Origin: a virus
Virus record (IMG/VR): IMGVR_UViG_3300033142_001129
Coordinates: 1-62,246 of that record
Length of the DNA stretch: 62,246 bases
Strand: one strand, 5' to 3'
The position numbers and the translations under genes were made by a program. Of the stretch, positions 35,020-43,489 are shown piece after piece (within the stretch, counting starts at the first letter, position 1; each line of letters begins with the position of its first letter). The notes beneath the pieces are model-generated. The model searched no databases. It saw nothing but the letters and a program-made list of their open reading frames with translations, and had not been told where the DNA came from.

Positions 35020-35460
35020 TTAACCTTCGTCACCAATAACGCCGGTCATTTTGTAATACACGTTCATTTTGAGTGTAACGGTAATCGGCCACACCCCGCC
35101 CGCAAGCACAATGTCAATCGTGTCCTCGCCAGTATACTCGTAATTAAAACCTTCAACATGATCGCCATCTGCGAGCATTGTTTTTGCCGCTGCAGCCGCA
35201 ACGTCCAAAGCTGCAAAGAATCGATCAGCATTGCCGCCGTCACCGATATTAAGAGTCCTGGAAGCGCCAAAAGCTTGATATGACAAGTCAATACCAAGAA
35301 TCTTCATATTATCGAAAACAGGGCACATCTGCACACTATCGGCTATCGCCAATTCTGTGCCTGGTGTAAATTCTATTGTGCGGCACAGGACCACACCCGC
35401 TAACGAATGATCGGGCATAATTCCTGCTACAACCGCATCAGACTGATAAACTATAGCCAT
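35020..35460 (-). CDS. Capsid-proximal structural (decoration-like) protein
   Basis: A 146-residue beta-rich protein without charged repeats (MAIVYQSDAVVAGIMPDHSLAGVVLCRTIEF, LAGGVWPITVTLKMNVYYKM). It directly follows the major capsid gene, sits between two hairpins and has its own good ribosome binding site (AAGGAGAAATTATC before the ATG). That position and size fit a decoration or head-completion protein. No named family. Confidence 0.65.
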   Translation of the reverse strand: MAIVYQSDAVVAGIMPDHSLAGVVLCRTIEFTPGTELAIADSVQMCPVFDNMKILGIDLSYQAFGASRTLNIGDGGNADRFFAALDVAAAAAKTMLADGDHVEGFNYEYTGEDTIDIVLAGGVWPITVTLKMNVYYKMTGVIGDEG

Positions 35461-35493
35461 GATAATTTCTCCTTATATGGTTTTCAAGGTTAA

Positions 35494-35516
35494 TCCCCGG
35501 TCCTCTATTCCGGGGA
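35494..35516 (-). terminator. Hairpin after the major capsid gene
   Basis: Seven-base-pair stem TCCCCGG/CCGGGGA with a 9-base loop, 18 bases after the capsid stop on the leftward transcript. There is no clear U tract. It may partially end transcription or protect the capsid mRNA; a similar hairpin follows the next gene. Confidence 0.5.
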
Positions 35517-35533
35517 ATTGAGGTTTTTATGGT

Positions 35534-36619
35534 CTATGCGTTCGGATCTGCGATATAAGTATCAACTGCTATTACACCGAAATCCAAGCTGTTAAACCTG
35601 GCCTTGGAACAACCGAACATAGCCCCTGCGGTAATGACAAGAGCGTTACCACGGTCGTCTGTTTCCTCATTCCAGGAGTAACGGCCAAAGGCTCCGCCTC
35701 CGCCCCATGCGATTACAGCCGCCTGTGCGCCTAAGAAAAGCGCTCTTGCAGCATCAACGTCGCTACCTGAACCATAATCATCAAAACGAATTACATTTCG
35801 GTGTTTATGCAGGATAACGTCGGCGTATTCGCCCAAAGCGTTATGATACAGGTGATTTCCGTCACCGCGCAGGCCTGCGTTCTTCTGAATATCAACCCAA
35901 TCATTCTCAGAGGTTGACGTTCTTAGTGAGTAAGCCTGGAAGGTGTGCATAAGGAAGACAAACTTATTCTCTCCCTGTACGCGGAAAGGCTGGATCATTG
36001 GATCGAGAGTTTCAGCTTTTGCGACCAGCTTTTCAACAATTCCCAAAGCCAGGCCATCAGCCGAATCAAGATCGCCCTTACCGGTAGCAGCGCCGCCATA
36101 AATCTGATGTGCTGCGTCCGGGGCTCTTAAACTGTTGTTTGCTCGCCCTGCCCATGAAAGCCCAACATGGAAGGAAGTATCAACACCACGAGCCCCAGCC
36201 AGGTACATCATAAGCTGTTGGTCGTAATCTTCTGCCCACCATGTAGAAAGAGCGTTACGGCCTTCAAGCCGCATATTGTAGGGCACTCTCTGCTCTGACA
36301 TTTTGCCCTTTGATTTCGTGCCTTTACGTCTTTGGCTGATGAAAACAAAATCATTAAAGAATTCCAGCGCTTCCTCTGCGCTCGTTCCTTCAATTTGATC
36401 ATCATCCTCAGCACCGTCTCCGCCGAGTTTCATACGCAGGGCAAAGATGATTTTCTCACCAGCCTGCTTATTGAGCTCAGTTTTGACTTTAATAAGGGCA
36501 TCGTCGCCCGTACCCATAAACTTGCGGAAATATTGCTTTACTTCCGCTTCTTTGGCAAGGCTGGTTGACCAGCGCTGAACTGCCAAAGGATCATTTAATG
36601 CAAATTCTGTTGCAGCCAT
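35534..36619 (-). CDS. Major capsid protein (N4-gp56 family)
   Basis: A 361-residue protein that matches the N4-gp56 major capsid family: N-terminal NDPLAVQRWSTSLAKEAEVKQYFRKFMG, then VKTELNKQAGEKIIFALRMKL, EEALEFFNDFVFISQRRKG, VPYNMRLEGRNALSTWWAEDYDQQL and the C-terminal region (FGRYSWNEETDDRGNALVI). This subunit builds the HK97-fold icosahedral shell. Normal length. It follows the scaffold gene by 23 bases with a strong ribosome binding site (AAAGGAGAAATATT) and is followed by a hairpin, consistent with high expression. Family call firm. Confidence 0.9.
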   Translation of the reverse strand: MAATEFALNDPLAVQRWSTSLAKEAEVKQYFRKFMGTGDDALIKVKTELNKQAGEKIIFALRMKLGGDGAEDDDQIEGTSAEEALEFFNDFVFISQRRKGTKSKGKMSEQRVPYNMRLEGRNALSTWWAEDYDQQLMMYLAGARGVDTSFHVGLSWAGRANNSLRAPDAAHQIYGGAATGKGDLDSADGLALGIVEKLVAKAETLDPMIQPFRVQGENKFVFLMHTFQAYSLRTSTSENDWVDIQKNAGLRGDGNHLYHNALGEYADVILHKHRNVIRFDDYGSGSDVDAARALFLGAQAAVIAWGGGGAFGRYSWNEETDDRGNALVITAGAMFGCSKARFNSLDFGVIAVDTYIADPNA

Positions 36620-36642
36620 AATATTTCTCCTTTACGCCGCAG

Positions 36643-37782
36643 CTATCCGCCTAAAGCTTTACGTTCCGCATCGGGAGACATTTTGTGGAAATCCCCTTCC
36701 GAAAGGTTTGTCTTGTCGTCAATTTCCCCACCTTCTCCCGGTATATTGCCTATAAAGCGGCCATCACCGCGTGCGGTTTCTTGAAATTTCTGTAAGAACT
36801 CCTTGTTTTCTTCTTTTACCTCTGCCTCAACTTCTTTCCTTATTGTGGCTCGCAGAGTAGCACTTTCATTCTTCGCGACCATAGACTTGTTGATAAATGT
36901 CACAAGAGAAGCTGCACCTTCACCCATAAGAAAGGCTTTTTTGCTTCCTGGGAGTATAAATTTCGTGGCAGGGTTGGTCATGGCATTGAGATATGCAGCG
37001 TTAAAACCACTTTCCTCTGCATACTCTACAAGATTATTCATAACCTCTTTGCCTTCATCATATATTCCCGGAACGGCTGTTTCAATTTCAGCAACAACTT
37101 TATTAATATTTCCAATCTCGGCTTGTTCTGCCTTGGTTCGATTGTCTTTCGTTGTTTTATCAGCACGGTCCTTGCCTTCCTGTTGCCTGAGCTTTCGCTC
37201 ATAGAGTGTTGCAGCGTCAGGATCTTCCTCTAAAAGTTCCTCAAATTCATCATCAGACAAATCTTTTAGGTCCTCTTTCTCAATTTCATCACCTTCAGGC
37301 TTGAGTTCCCCTGTGCCTTCTTCAATTAGTGCCTGAAGTGTCTCGATTTCACCTTTCAGCTCTAAAACTGTCCGTCGCTCCTTTTGAAGCGCAGGTAATG
37401 CGACAAAGCCTTTTGGCGGAGGTTTGGAATAGTCGGGCGGTTCCTCTTCCTCTGCGGGCTTGCCTTCGCCTTCAATCGGTTTTGCTTCCCCTTCTATTAC
37501 AGGGGCCTTAACCTCTCCGGCTTCACCTGGCTTTGCTTCGTCAGGTTTTTTTGCTTCTGCGCCTTCCTCTTTGGGTTTGGCTTTGTCGTCTATCGACTTG
37601 GAGCTGGCCGGTTTTTCCTCCGGTGACGGTTCCTCTCCCTTAAGTTCAGACTCGGACACTGATTCATTGTCGAAAAGTGAGTCAAACTTAATCGGCTTAC
37701 CTTGATCTGTTGGTAAATCGGTTATGTTTGTCGGACTTGCCTCTGCCTCTTTTACGATTACTGCTGCTTCTGCGTCTGCCAT
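36643..37782 (-). CDS. Scaffolding protein
   Basis: A 379-residue, very acidic protein. The first 180 residues are rich in Glu, Pro, Lys and Ala (KPKEEGAEAKKPDEAKPGE) and probably disordered; the C-terminal half is helical (YERKLRQQEGKDRADKTTKDNRTK, EVEAEVKEENKEFLQKFQETARGDGRFIGNIPGEGG). This composition, the length and the place directly before the major capsid gene are typical for scaffolding proteins that guide procapsid assembly and bind the capsid through a helical C-terminus. A possible promoter and terminator precede it, so it may start the main late transcript. Confidence 0.75.
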   Translation of the reverse strand: MADAEAAVIVKEAEASPTNITDLPTDQGKPIKFDSLFDNESVSESELKGEEPSPEEKPASSKSIDDKAKPKEEGAEAKKPDEAKPGEAGEVKAPVIEGEAKPIEGEGKPAEEEEPPDYSKPPPKGFVALPALQKERRTVLELKGEIETLQALIEEGTGELKPEGDEIEKEDLKDLSDDEFEELLEEDPDAATLYERKLRQQEGKDRADKTTKDNRTKAEQAEIGNINKVVAEIETAVPGIYDEGKEVMNNLVEYAEESGFNAAYLNAMTNPATKFILPGSKKAFLMGEGAASLVTFINKSMVAKNESATLRATIRKEVEAEVKEENKEFLQKFQETARGDGRFIGNIPGEGGEIDDKTNLSEGDFHKMSPDAERKALGG

Positions 37783-37846
37783 TACATCCTCCTGTTTAGG
37801 TCATTGGACGAGTGACCCCTGCCGTTATCGATGGACAGGTCAACGA

Positions 37847-37852
37847 ATTATA
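37847..37852 (-). promoter_or_regulatory. Possible promoter for the capsid operon
   Basis: On the leftward strand a TATAAT (with upstream TATA, giving TATATAAT) lies 65 bases before the scaffold ATG in the 250-base gap after the polynucleotide kinase gene. The -35 region is weak (GTAACG at 17-bp spacing). It follows a terminator-like hairpin, which is where a new transcript is expected. Confidence 0.35.
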
Positions 37853-37890
37853 TACTTCAGACCGTTTTTCGTTACGGCCAACGATGCAAA

Positions 37891-37943
37891 ATAAAAAAGC
37901 CCCATCAAATAAAAATCGTTAGAATTTTATCCGAGGAGGCTTT
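37891..37943 (-). terminator. Possible terminator after the polynucleotide kinase gene
   Basis: On the leftward strand AAAGCC pairs with GGCTTT over a 36-base loop and is followed by TTTTTTATTTT. The stem is short and the loop long, so termination may be partial. The rest of the 37783-38034 gap holds no open frame I trust; the promoter-like TATAAT lies in it. Confidence 0.4.
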
Positions 37944-38034
37944 ATGCGTTTTCGGCTTGGCCCGTAGTGCTCAACCTAATGCGATCCATGTTAATAAGGT
38001 TCGAGGTTACAGGTGTTATGTGTTTATTTTTAAG

Positions 38035-38787
38035 TCATGAGTTCCTATCGTCAAAGTATTTGTGTGCAAATATCTTCCTTCCGCCAACATCAAACAGCGG
38101 GTTTTCGTTTATATAGTTAAACGGAATTTTATTCTTTAGTAAAAAAGCCCTGGCTTCGTTCTCGAAGTTCCCGCTTCTACAGGTCCATATTATAATAATG
38201 TTTTCCTGGTTTTGCCATAAGAGCTTGATCTTATTCACCGTTTCCGGGATAACCGGCCCAATCGTAGGAAAGTCGTTTTCAACAATGGTACCGTCAAAGT
38301 CAAACGCGTAAAACTTATATCTTTCTGGTCCTGTGTAGATTACGTCAAAACCTTCATCAAGAGACGGCTTTTCATAGTTGTTAGACATAGTATGGAATAC
38401 AGTCTCCCAGGTTGCTGCGGGGATCCCGTTAGAATCATCCTGTCTGCGTTCTAAGCACTCTGGATAGCCTGGTCCCCAATCATAAGCTATAATCTTACAA
38501 CCGAATCGGTTGCCATACTCAACATACCTGGCTCGCCTTGCTTTATCCATATTGGTACGATCAACGACAACATCATTCCCGGTCCTTAGCGCCGTTAAAA
38601 TGGCCGTCGCTTCTATATTTTGGTAAATCTCCTTCTTTTTATAATCATATAGCCCATATTCGCCACCCCCGACCATTTGTTGAATCGAATCCATATTGAC
38701 TATAACGTCTCCATCTTTGGCGAATCTGTTTGCCAGTACTGATTTACCGCTGCCTATATTACCAATAAAGACATTTAATGTACTCAA
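38035..38787 (-). CDS. Polynucleotide kinase/phosphatase-like protein
   Basis: A 250-residue two-domain enzyme like T4 polynucleotide kinase. The N-terminal kinase has a P-loop (GNIGSGKS, residues 9-16) and a DRTNMDKARRARY region; the C-terminal HAD-type phosphatase has DFDGTIVEN (near residue 170) and the expected IIIWTCRSG motif. Such enzymes repair 5'-OH/3'-phosphate ends left by anticodon nucleases or other host nucleases, usually together with an RNA ligase, but no ligase is visible in this window. Start is TTG at 38787, overlapping the stop of the 32-residue gene. Placement among structural genes is unusual. Confidence 0.85.
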   Translation of the reverse strand: MSTLNVFIGNIGSGKSVLANRFAKDGDVIVNMDSIQQMVGGGEYGLYDYKKKEIYQNIEATAILTALRTGNDVVVDRTNMDKARRARYVEYGNRFGCKIIAYDWGPGYPECLERRQDDSNGIPAATWETVFHTMSNNYEKPSLDEGFDVIYTGPERYKFYAFDFDGTIVENDFPTIGPVIPETVNKIKLLWQNQENIIIIWTCRSGNFENEARAFLLKNKIPFNYINENPLFDVGGRKIFAHKYFDDRNS

Positions 38788-38882
38788 ACTTTCTCCCCTT
38801 TTTCAAACTTTTCAAGCAGCTTCACAAGGTGTAAGGCTATTCTTTTTAATATCTTAACGATTGTTTTTGTTTCTTCAGTCAT
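38784..38882 (-). CDS. 32-residue helical peptide
   Basis: A 32-residue product (MTEETKTIVKILKRIALHLVKLLEKFEKGEKV), an amphipathic, basic helix. The ATG overlaps the TAA of the Tat-signal gene (TAATG) and its TGA overlaps the TTG start of the kinase, so it fits tightly in the operon. Function unknown; amphipathic helices of this kind can act on membranes or as coupling peptides. Confidence 0.55.
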   Translation of the reverse strand: MTEETKTIVKILKRIALHLVKLLEKFEKGEKV

Positions 38883-39163
38883 TATATTACCCGAATTAGG
38901 TGCTTTTTATCTTTTCCCATAATTGCGTCAAAGTATGAATTGGACTTCGCTTCTTTATAAAAAGATTTAGACCAGACTTTCGCTGCGAGCTTGTTATTAA
39001 CCGCTACGACTCCATAATCTTTATTGTTGAACCTGACCTTCCCGGGACCTGTGATTACACCTCCGGCAATAACAGGCTTAGGAGCTGCAAGCAACGCCTT
39101 TGGAGCGACCAGGGCGAGCCCGGCTAAAACTCCAAGTTTTTTAAGAAAGATTCGTCTATTCAT
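38882..39163 (-). CDS. Small protein with a twin-arginine (Tat) signal
   Basis: A 93-residue protein starting MNRRIFLKKLGVLAGLALVAPKALLA: NRRIFLK matches the Tat consensus (S/T/N-R-R-x-F-L-K), followed by a moderately hydrophobic stretch and an AxA-like cleavage site (LLA/AP). The mature 65 residues (VRFNNKDYGVVAVNNKLAAKVWSKSF, YFDAIMGKDKKHLIRVI) are unknown. Tat export is for folded proteins, and a Tat signal on a phage protein in the structural block is rare. It overlaps the upstream gene by four bases. Confidence 0.65.
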   Translation of the reverse strand: MNRRIFLKKLGVLAGLALVAPKALLAAPKPVIAGGVITGPGKVRFNNKDYGVVAVNNKLAAKVWSKSFYKEAKSNSYFDAIMGKDKKHLIRVI

Positions 39164-39456
39164 TTACTTACAACCTTGATATCAGGTTTCTTTTCTTCCT
39201 CTTTCTTTTTAATGTTCACATCAACCAGGGTAGCCGTGAATCTCAACCGTGAAACGTTCGTAACTGAAACTTCATAGACGAACGGGCCGATGGTAAGTTG
39301 TAATCCAACCGGAGGAACGAAAGCCTGCTTTTCCTTTAAGGGAAGGCTTAGAAGCTCCTTTATTCGCAGTTTAGCGTTCAAAGGTACATTGTCGGCCTCT
39401 TTGATCTTTAACGATTCCTGCTTACCGCTGCCTATGATCTTATTCTCTGGTTCCAT
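39160..39456 (-). CDS. Small protein, unknown
   Basis: A 98-residue protein with a helical N-terminus (LKIKEADNVPLNAKLRIKELLSLPLKEKQAF), a beta region (GLQLTIGPFVYEVSVTNVSRLRFTATLVDV) and a lysine-rich end. The arrangement suggests a small structural or assembly protein. Overlaps the Tat-signal gene by four bases, so the two are likely co-translated. Confidence 0.55.
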   Translation of the reverse strand: MEPENKIIGSGKQESLKIKEADNVPLNAKLRIKELLSLPLKEKQAFVPPVGLQLTIGPFVYEVSVTNVSRLRFTATLVDVNIKKKEEEKKPDIKVVSK

Positions 39457-39465
39457 TATCTAACC

Positions 39466-39621
39466 TCATTTTGGAATAACTATGTGGTATTCCTTGTGGA
39501 TTGGATTATACCACGCATCTGCCTTATAGAAGGTCGGCATGTCTGCAATATACATAAGAACGTATGCAGACCCGCAAAAGACAATGATGAATAGTGTGTA
39601 TTTAATAAATTTACTAACCAT
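39466..39621 (-). CDS. Single-span membrane protein
   Basis: A 51-residue protein with one transmembrane segment (YTLFIIVFCGSAYVLMYIADM) and a short tail ending EYHIVIPK. The ATG at 39621 overlaps the TAG of the upstream gene by eight bases. A longer frame exists upstream but runs antisense-like through the 74-residue gene and is not used. Possible holin- or spanin-type protein; weak assignment. Confidence 0.5.
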   Translation of the reverse strand: MVSKFIKYTLFIIVFCGSAYVLMYIADMPTFYKADAWYNPIHKEYHIVIPK

Positions 39622-39838
39622 TCTTTTTCCCAAACCTCTGATCAAACCATTCAGGGGATCCGGGCGAGGCCGGGAAGGTATCATCGTACTTATCCCGGAA
39701 AGATCCTGTATTGTCAGATCTGAATCTTTCAGAAAAGCACCTGAAATCCCTGCCGTTTGGAAATATTCTTTGACTGCGCATTTCCTTGTCGGCCTGTTTC
39801 TCAAAAGCCACATCTTCTGCCGCTGTTAATTGTCTCAT
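39614..39838 (-). CDS. Small basic Arg/Phe-rich protein
   Basis: A 74-residue hydrophilic protein (RQLTAAEDVAFEKQADKEMRSQRIF, ending WFDQRFGKKNG). It is preceded by a 31-residue membrane peptide whose stop overlaps its ATG (TAATG). Unassigned. Confidence 0.5.
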   Translation of the reverse strand: MRQLTAAEDVAFEKQADKEMRSQRIFPNGRDFRCFSERFRSDNTGSFRDKYDDTFPASPGSPEWFDQRFGKKNG

Positions 39839-39933
39839 TAAATTCCTCCCCTAAATACAAGCTGCGCGATACCAAACAGTATCAATGCAAACAAAAAGCC
39901 CACTGCAAAGTCTATCAATTTGGTCCAGCTCAT
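39838..39933 (-). CDS. 31-residue membrane peptide
   Basis: Peptide MSWTKLIDFAVGFLFALILFGIAQLVFRGGI with one transmembrane span. The ATG lies inside the end of the portal gene and the TAA overlaps the next ATG. Such peptides after portal genes are common in podovirus genomes. Function unknown. Confidence 0.5.
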   Translation of the reverse strand: MSWTKLIDFAVGFLFALILFGIAQLVFRGGI

Positions 39934-41984
39934 TGAATAGCCCCCTGGGGTTTAGATATGTGCTCTAATGCTTTCTGTGTCATTTCAAAGCCTTTCGCGA
40001 TTGCATCCACCCTGAATTGATCACCTTTGAGCTTCGCTTCTTCCATATCTATTTTGGCATCTATTAATATTTTCTGTATTTTGGCCTTAAGCTCAATATT
40101 TTCAAGTTGTTTTTGGTTCAGTTCCAGGTGGATACCAGCCTTCTGAAGTTGCTCGGCTTCCTGTTGTTTCTTTTGAGCCGCCTCCATTTGTTTCTGATTT
40201 CTATCCTTAATTTCTTCTGGCGTCAAGTCTTCATCCTCATACTTCTCACCTAACAATGGTTTAATCTTAGCAAGTAGCATATCTTTGTTTGGAATATTAG
40301 ACATTTCGAACGCCATGGACATCAATTGAGGGATGATTTCCGGGGGAGATTTCTTGACCCACTCAATAATCAAGTTCATGTTTTGTTCACGGACAGTATC
40401 GCTCTGTGGTTGATCTGATATGACCGTATCATACTTGCCCTGAGTGATATCATTCCGAATTGTAATCTGTTTATTCTCGCCAATAACCTTTTGATTAAGC
40501 TGAACAAATCTTTCAGCGCCACTTAATCTATCGGTTATCCTCAACACCTTTGGAGCAGACCAAAATCCTTGAACATTGGCCACTACCTGCTCACCAATCA
40601 TGTGTAAGGATCTGCGCTTATTATCAAATAAAGTAGCTGTTGTGGTTGCGCCCTGGGTAATTTTCTTTTCAAGGGCTATACCGGAAAGTGCAGGCGTTTT
40701 AAATCCAGAGCTTTCACTGTTGGCCCCGGACATTTCCTGGATCTCTCGTTCATCCTGCTGTAAGATTGCGGTCTGTGAGGGTGCAAGTTCAGCTTGTTCG
40801 TGAATCTTTATTTTATCTATCATTCCTTTTTTAACAACAACAAAGCCGTCTAACTTGTTTGCTTCTTCATAAACTCGCTGCAGGCCGTCTTTATCCTTTG
40901 CAACACCTTCCTCTACCGTTACTCTCCTGGATTTTAGGAAAGCAAGCGCCATGGACCGTCTTTTATTAACTTCTTCATCCTGGCCCATTATTTGTTTTGG
41001 CACTCCGTATGGAGTATTAAACCTGTCAATATATCCAAGGAAGGGAATAAACGGATATTCATCATGCGGGAACGGTGAGCGCTGTTGCATTAATATTAAA
41101 TCATCAATGAAGGTACAGACATACATTTTCTTAACTGTTGCCATAACGACCTGTTGCGCCTGTTGAACGATTTGGAATTGTTCGTTCAGATCTAATTCAT
41201 CCAACTCGATCACGGTACCGTCCAAGAAGGATGCAAACGTCCGCGTTTCGTCCATAGGATACCACATTTCTACAGGCCTTACCCTTTTCCTCTCTGCCTC
41301 AACCCAACCGGATCCGGCCATTTGTCGCCTGTTTTCTTCGATATAGCTTGCTTCATCATCAAAAAAAGAGCTGTATGTGTCTGACTGTGCGCCTGATAGC
41401 TCGTCAAACTTGGCTTGAAGCGCTTGTGACTTCTCTTTAAACATCGCCTTAACAGAGGAAAGGTCAACCCAACGCTGTTGAAAGACATATTTTGTGGAAT
41501 CAGGGCTCCACCATGGCGGAGAAAAAGGATCTCCCCACATTTCTTTCCAATCACGGTACTTAAGGGTAATCTTTTCCTTGCGAGGATCACGGTTAAGAGT
41601 TGGAGACAGACAGCCAAAGCCAGGTATAATCTGATCTTTAAAGGCCTGGGATATAAGATATGTGCCGCTGCATTGATCCATTATAAACTTAATGCTCTCG
41701 GTCATTATCTGAGATACTTCGGAATCTTTGATCGTCCTGGCCTTCGCCGTGATATCATATTTATTGATAGCTTCATATCCCAACAATAGATTGACCGCAG
41801 GAAATGTTCTATTAATGGTGACAGGATCGATCCCAGCATCAATGGCAGCGTCATAATCCTCTTGCGTCCATTGAGCCTTACCACCATCATACATTTCTGA
41901 ACAACGCCATGCTTGCGCTCTCCAATCCCTTGCCGCCCATTGAGCTTCTTGGACCCATGTATTTAATGTTGCTATTTCAATCAT
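39930..41984 (-). CDS. Portal protein (P22-like)
   Basis: A 684-residue portal subunit, which forms the twelve-fold ring through which DNA is packaged and ejected. Recognisable features are the N-terminal helix (WAARDWRAQAWRCSEMYDG), AIDAGIDPVTINRTFPAVNLLLGYEA, the wing region (RDWKEMWGDPFSPPWWSPDSTKY), VNKRRSMALAFLKSRRVTVEEG, and the helical barrel at the C-terminus with long Gln/Glu-rich helices (RNQKQMEAAQKKQQEAEQLQKAGI). Length fits P22/podovirus portals. It starts one base inside the terminase stop, as is usual. Confidence 0.9.
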   Translation of the reverse strand: MIEIATLNTWVQEAQWAARDWRAQAWRCSEMYDGGKAQWTQEDYDAAIDAGIDPVTINRTFPAVNLLLGYEAINKYDITAKARTIKDSEVSQIMTESIKFIMDQCSGTYLISQAFKDQIIPGFGCLSPTLNRDPRKEKITLKYRDWKEMWGDPFSPPWWSPDSTKYVFQQRWVDLSSVKAMFKEKSQALQAKFDELSGAQSDTYSSFFDDEASYIEENRRQMAGSGWVEAERKRVRPVEMWYPMDETRTFASFLDGTVIELDELDLNEQFQIVQQAQQVVMATVKKMYVCTFIDDLILMQQRSPFPHDEYPFIPFLGYIDRFNTPYGVPKQIMGQDEEVNKRRSMALAFLKSRRVTVEEGVAKDKDGLQRVYEEANKLDGFVVVKKGMIDKIKIHEQAELAPSQTAILQQDEREIQEMSGANSESSGFKTPALSGIALEKKITQGATTTATLFDNKRRSLHMIGEQVVANVQGFWSAPKVLRITDRLSGAERFVQLNQKVIGENKQITIRNDITQGKYDTVISDQPQSDTVREQNMNLIIEWVKKSPPEIIPQLMSMAFEMSNIPNKDMLLAKIKPLLGEKYEDEDLTPEEIKDRNQKQMEAAQKKQQEAEQLQKAGIHLELNQKQLENIELKAKIQKILIDAKIDMEEAKLKGDQFRVDAIAKGFEMTQKALEHISKPQGAIQ

Positions 41985-43489
41985 TATGCTGCTCTTTTTC
42001 TTTTAGGTGAAAAGTCTGCCGCAGTATTTGCAAACTCATGTGCTACTGCCATGGTTATAAACGCATCAGCCGGGTTACTGGCCCAATTGTGATAAGGTTT
42101 GTCTCGATATGTGCCGCGCTTATCGTCCCATTCTCTGCGATAGTTCTCTAAAGCCTTAATTCCGGCTGCGCAGTTCTTCTCATGGAAGATACAGTGAGGC
42201 AGGATAGACCTGGCAGCGGATATCTGGTCCGCATCGTCTTGAATATCCTTTCTCAACTTTGGAGCCACTTCGAAATCTATCCCCAATTCCAAAGCTCTTT
42301 CAACGCGAGTCTTGCCTGTTCCCCATTCTGTGTTGTTAATATCGTGCGGTCCGGTATGTTTCCCGAACTTATAGCCGGTGTCTCTTAAAATATCCTTATA
42401 GAAGGGTAGGCCTTCGTTGTAATTCTCATAGAAATCAATAAGGTGTATCATATTGCCGATTGTTTGCGAAAACCATATAGCCGTTGTATCGCTGGCTCTT
42501 AACCCCAGGTCCCACCAGGTATCAATCGGATATCCTTCTTCGGTCGGAAAGATGGTAATTCGTTTCTCTTTATAGATCCTCTGGAATTGACTTGTAAAGT
42601 ATGCACCTTCAATCCTGGCCTCGAAAGCTTCCTCGGGTGTCGAGGGATGCTCTCGCTTCATTTCGTCGCCCTGGGTTTCCCACTTCTTCGAGTACCATGC
42701 TTGCTGCTTTCCATCCAGGGCGATACTATGTTTATCTTTAAGGGATTTAAAATAAGCCTCAAGAGGTTTCGGGATAACAACCTGAGCGTCCAGGGTATTA
42801 CGGGGATCTTGCCACCATGGGAAGAAAAAGAACTTGAAGTCGAGCATGGTTAATTTAACCTTGCCTTCTTTCTTCTTCTTCGCAGCCTGGCAATAATCAA
42901 AGAAATATCCTTCGTTACCTTCTGCGGTTGATTCAATGGCTATAAACTGCCCGGCGTGAACAGTGTTTAATGCACCGGTGACGATCTCTTTTGCTTTATC
43001 CGGAAACTTCTTACATAGCTTTCCGAACTCAGAGATATGTAAATACTGTAAAGTGCCTGATCTAAGGCTTGTACCTACCCTAATGGCAGAGTTATTGTTG
43101 AATAGAAGCTCTCTGGCGGAGTCGGTTTTCGCCGTAATGACGTCTTTTATCTCTTTTGGGAGGTTATCATAGGCAAACTTAACTTTATCTTTAAAGAAAG
43201 CCTCGGCATCTTCCCTGTTATGAGCGATTATACCGGCCCTCATGTTGGAGTTGAATAGGCAGATGTCAAGAAAGAGGATACAAAAGAAGGTTGTGACGCC
43301 ATGCTGTCTTGATTTCAGGATGATGGAAAGGAACCATAAGAACTTGTATAGAATCTGCTGGACCATATTCGGACGGAACTTAACCTTCTCGCCCTTTTCG
43401 TTGACGATCCAATACAGATTGTTGAGCCGCCACTTTTGGTTGGCCATGTTATTCTTAAACTGTTTAAGTTCTTTTGTTTCTTTTTTCAT
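41984..43489 (-). CDS. Terminase large subunit
   Basis: A large terminase, the ATPase/nuclease that drives DNA packaging. The ATPase centre has the deviant Walker A of this group (KSRQHGVTTFFC), a Walker B-like AIESTAEGNEGYFFDY with the coupling region LQYLHISEFGK, and the RNase H-type nuclease domain with WWDLGLRASDTTAIWFSQ (DLG) and DFEV acidic residues. The start at 43489 (ATG) is preferred because it removes overlap with the upstream gene and keeps a conserved KKETKELKQFKNNMANQKWRL start; a GTG at 43519 is the alternative. About 500 residues, the usual length. Confidence 0.9.
   Translation of the reverse strand: MKKETKELKQFKNNMANQKWRLNNLYWIVNEKGEKVKFRPNMVQQILYKFLWFLSIILKSRQHGVTTFFCILFLDICLFNSNMRAGIIAHNREDAEAFFKDKVKFAYDNLPKEIKDVITAKTDSARELLFNNNSAIRVGTSLRSGTLQYLHISEFGKLCKKFPDKAKEIVTGALNTVHAGQFIAIESTAEGNEGYFFDYCQAAKKKKEGKVKLTMLDFKFFFFPWWQDPRNTLDAQVVIPKPLEAYFKSLKDKHSIALDGKQQAWYSKKWETQGDEMKREHPSTPEEAFEARIEGAYFTSQFQRIYKEKRITIFPTEEGYPIDTWWDLGLRASDTTAIWFSQTIGNMIHLIDFYENYNEGLPFYKDILRDTGYKFGKHTGPHDINNTEWGTGKTRVERALELGIDFEVAPKLRKDIQDDADQISAARSILPHCIFHEKNCAAGIKALENYRREWDDKRGTYRDKPYHNWASNPADAFITMAVAHEFANTAADFSPKRKRAA

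Noticed and set aside
37943-38030. tRNA-like segment with GGTTCGAGGTT
   Set aside because: The five bases on both sides of the loop do not pair and no acceptor or anticodon stem can be built.
39466-39813. 115-residue frame covering the small membrane gene
   Set aside because: The N-terminal 64 residues lie antiphase to the better 74-residue gene; only the part from 39621 has a membrane segment and a coupled start.
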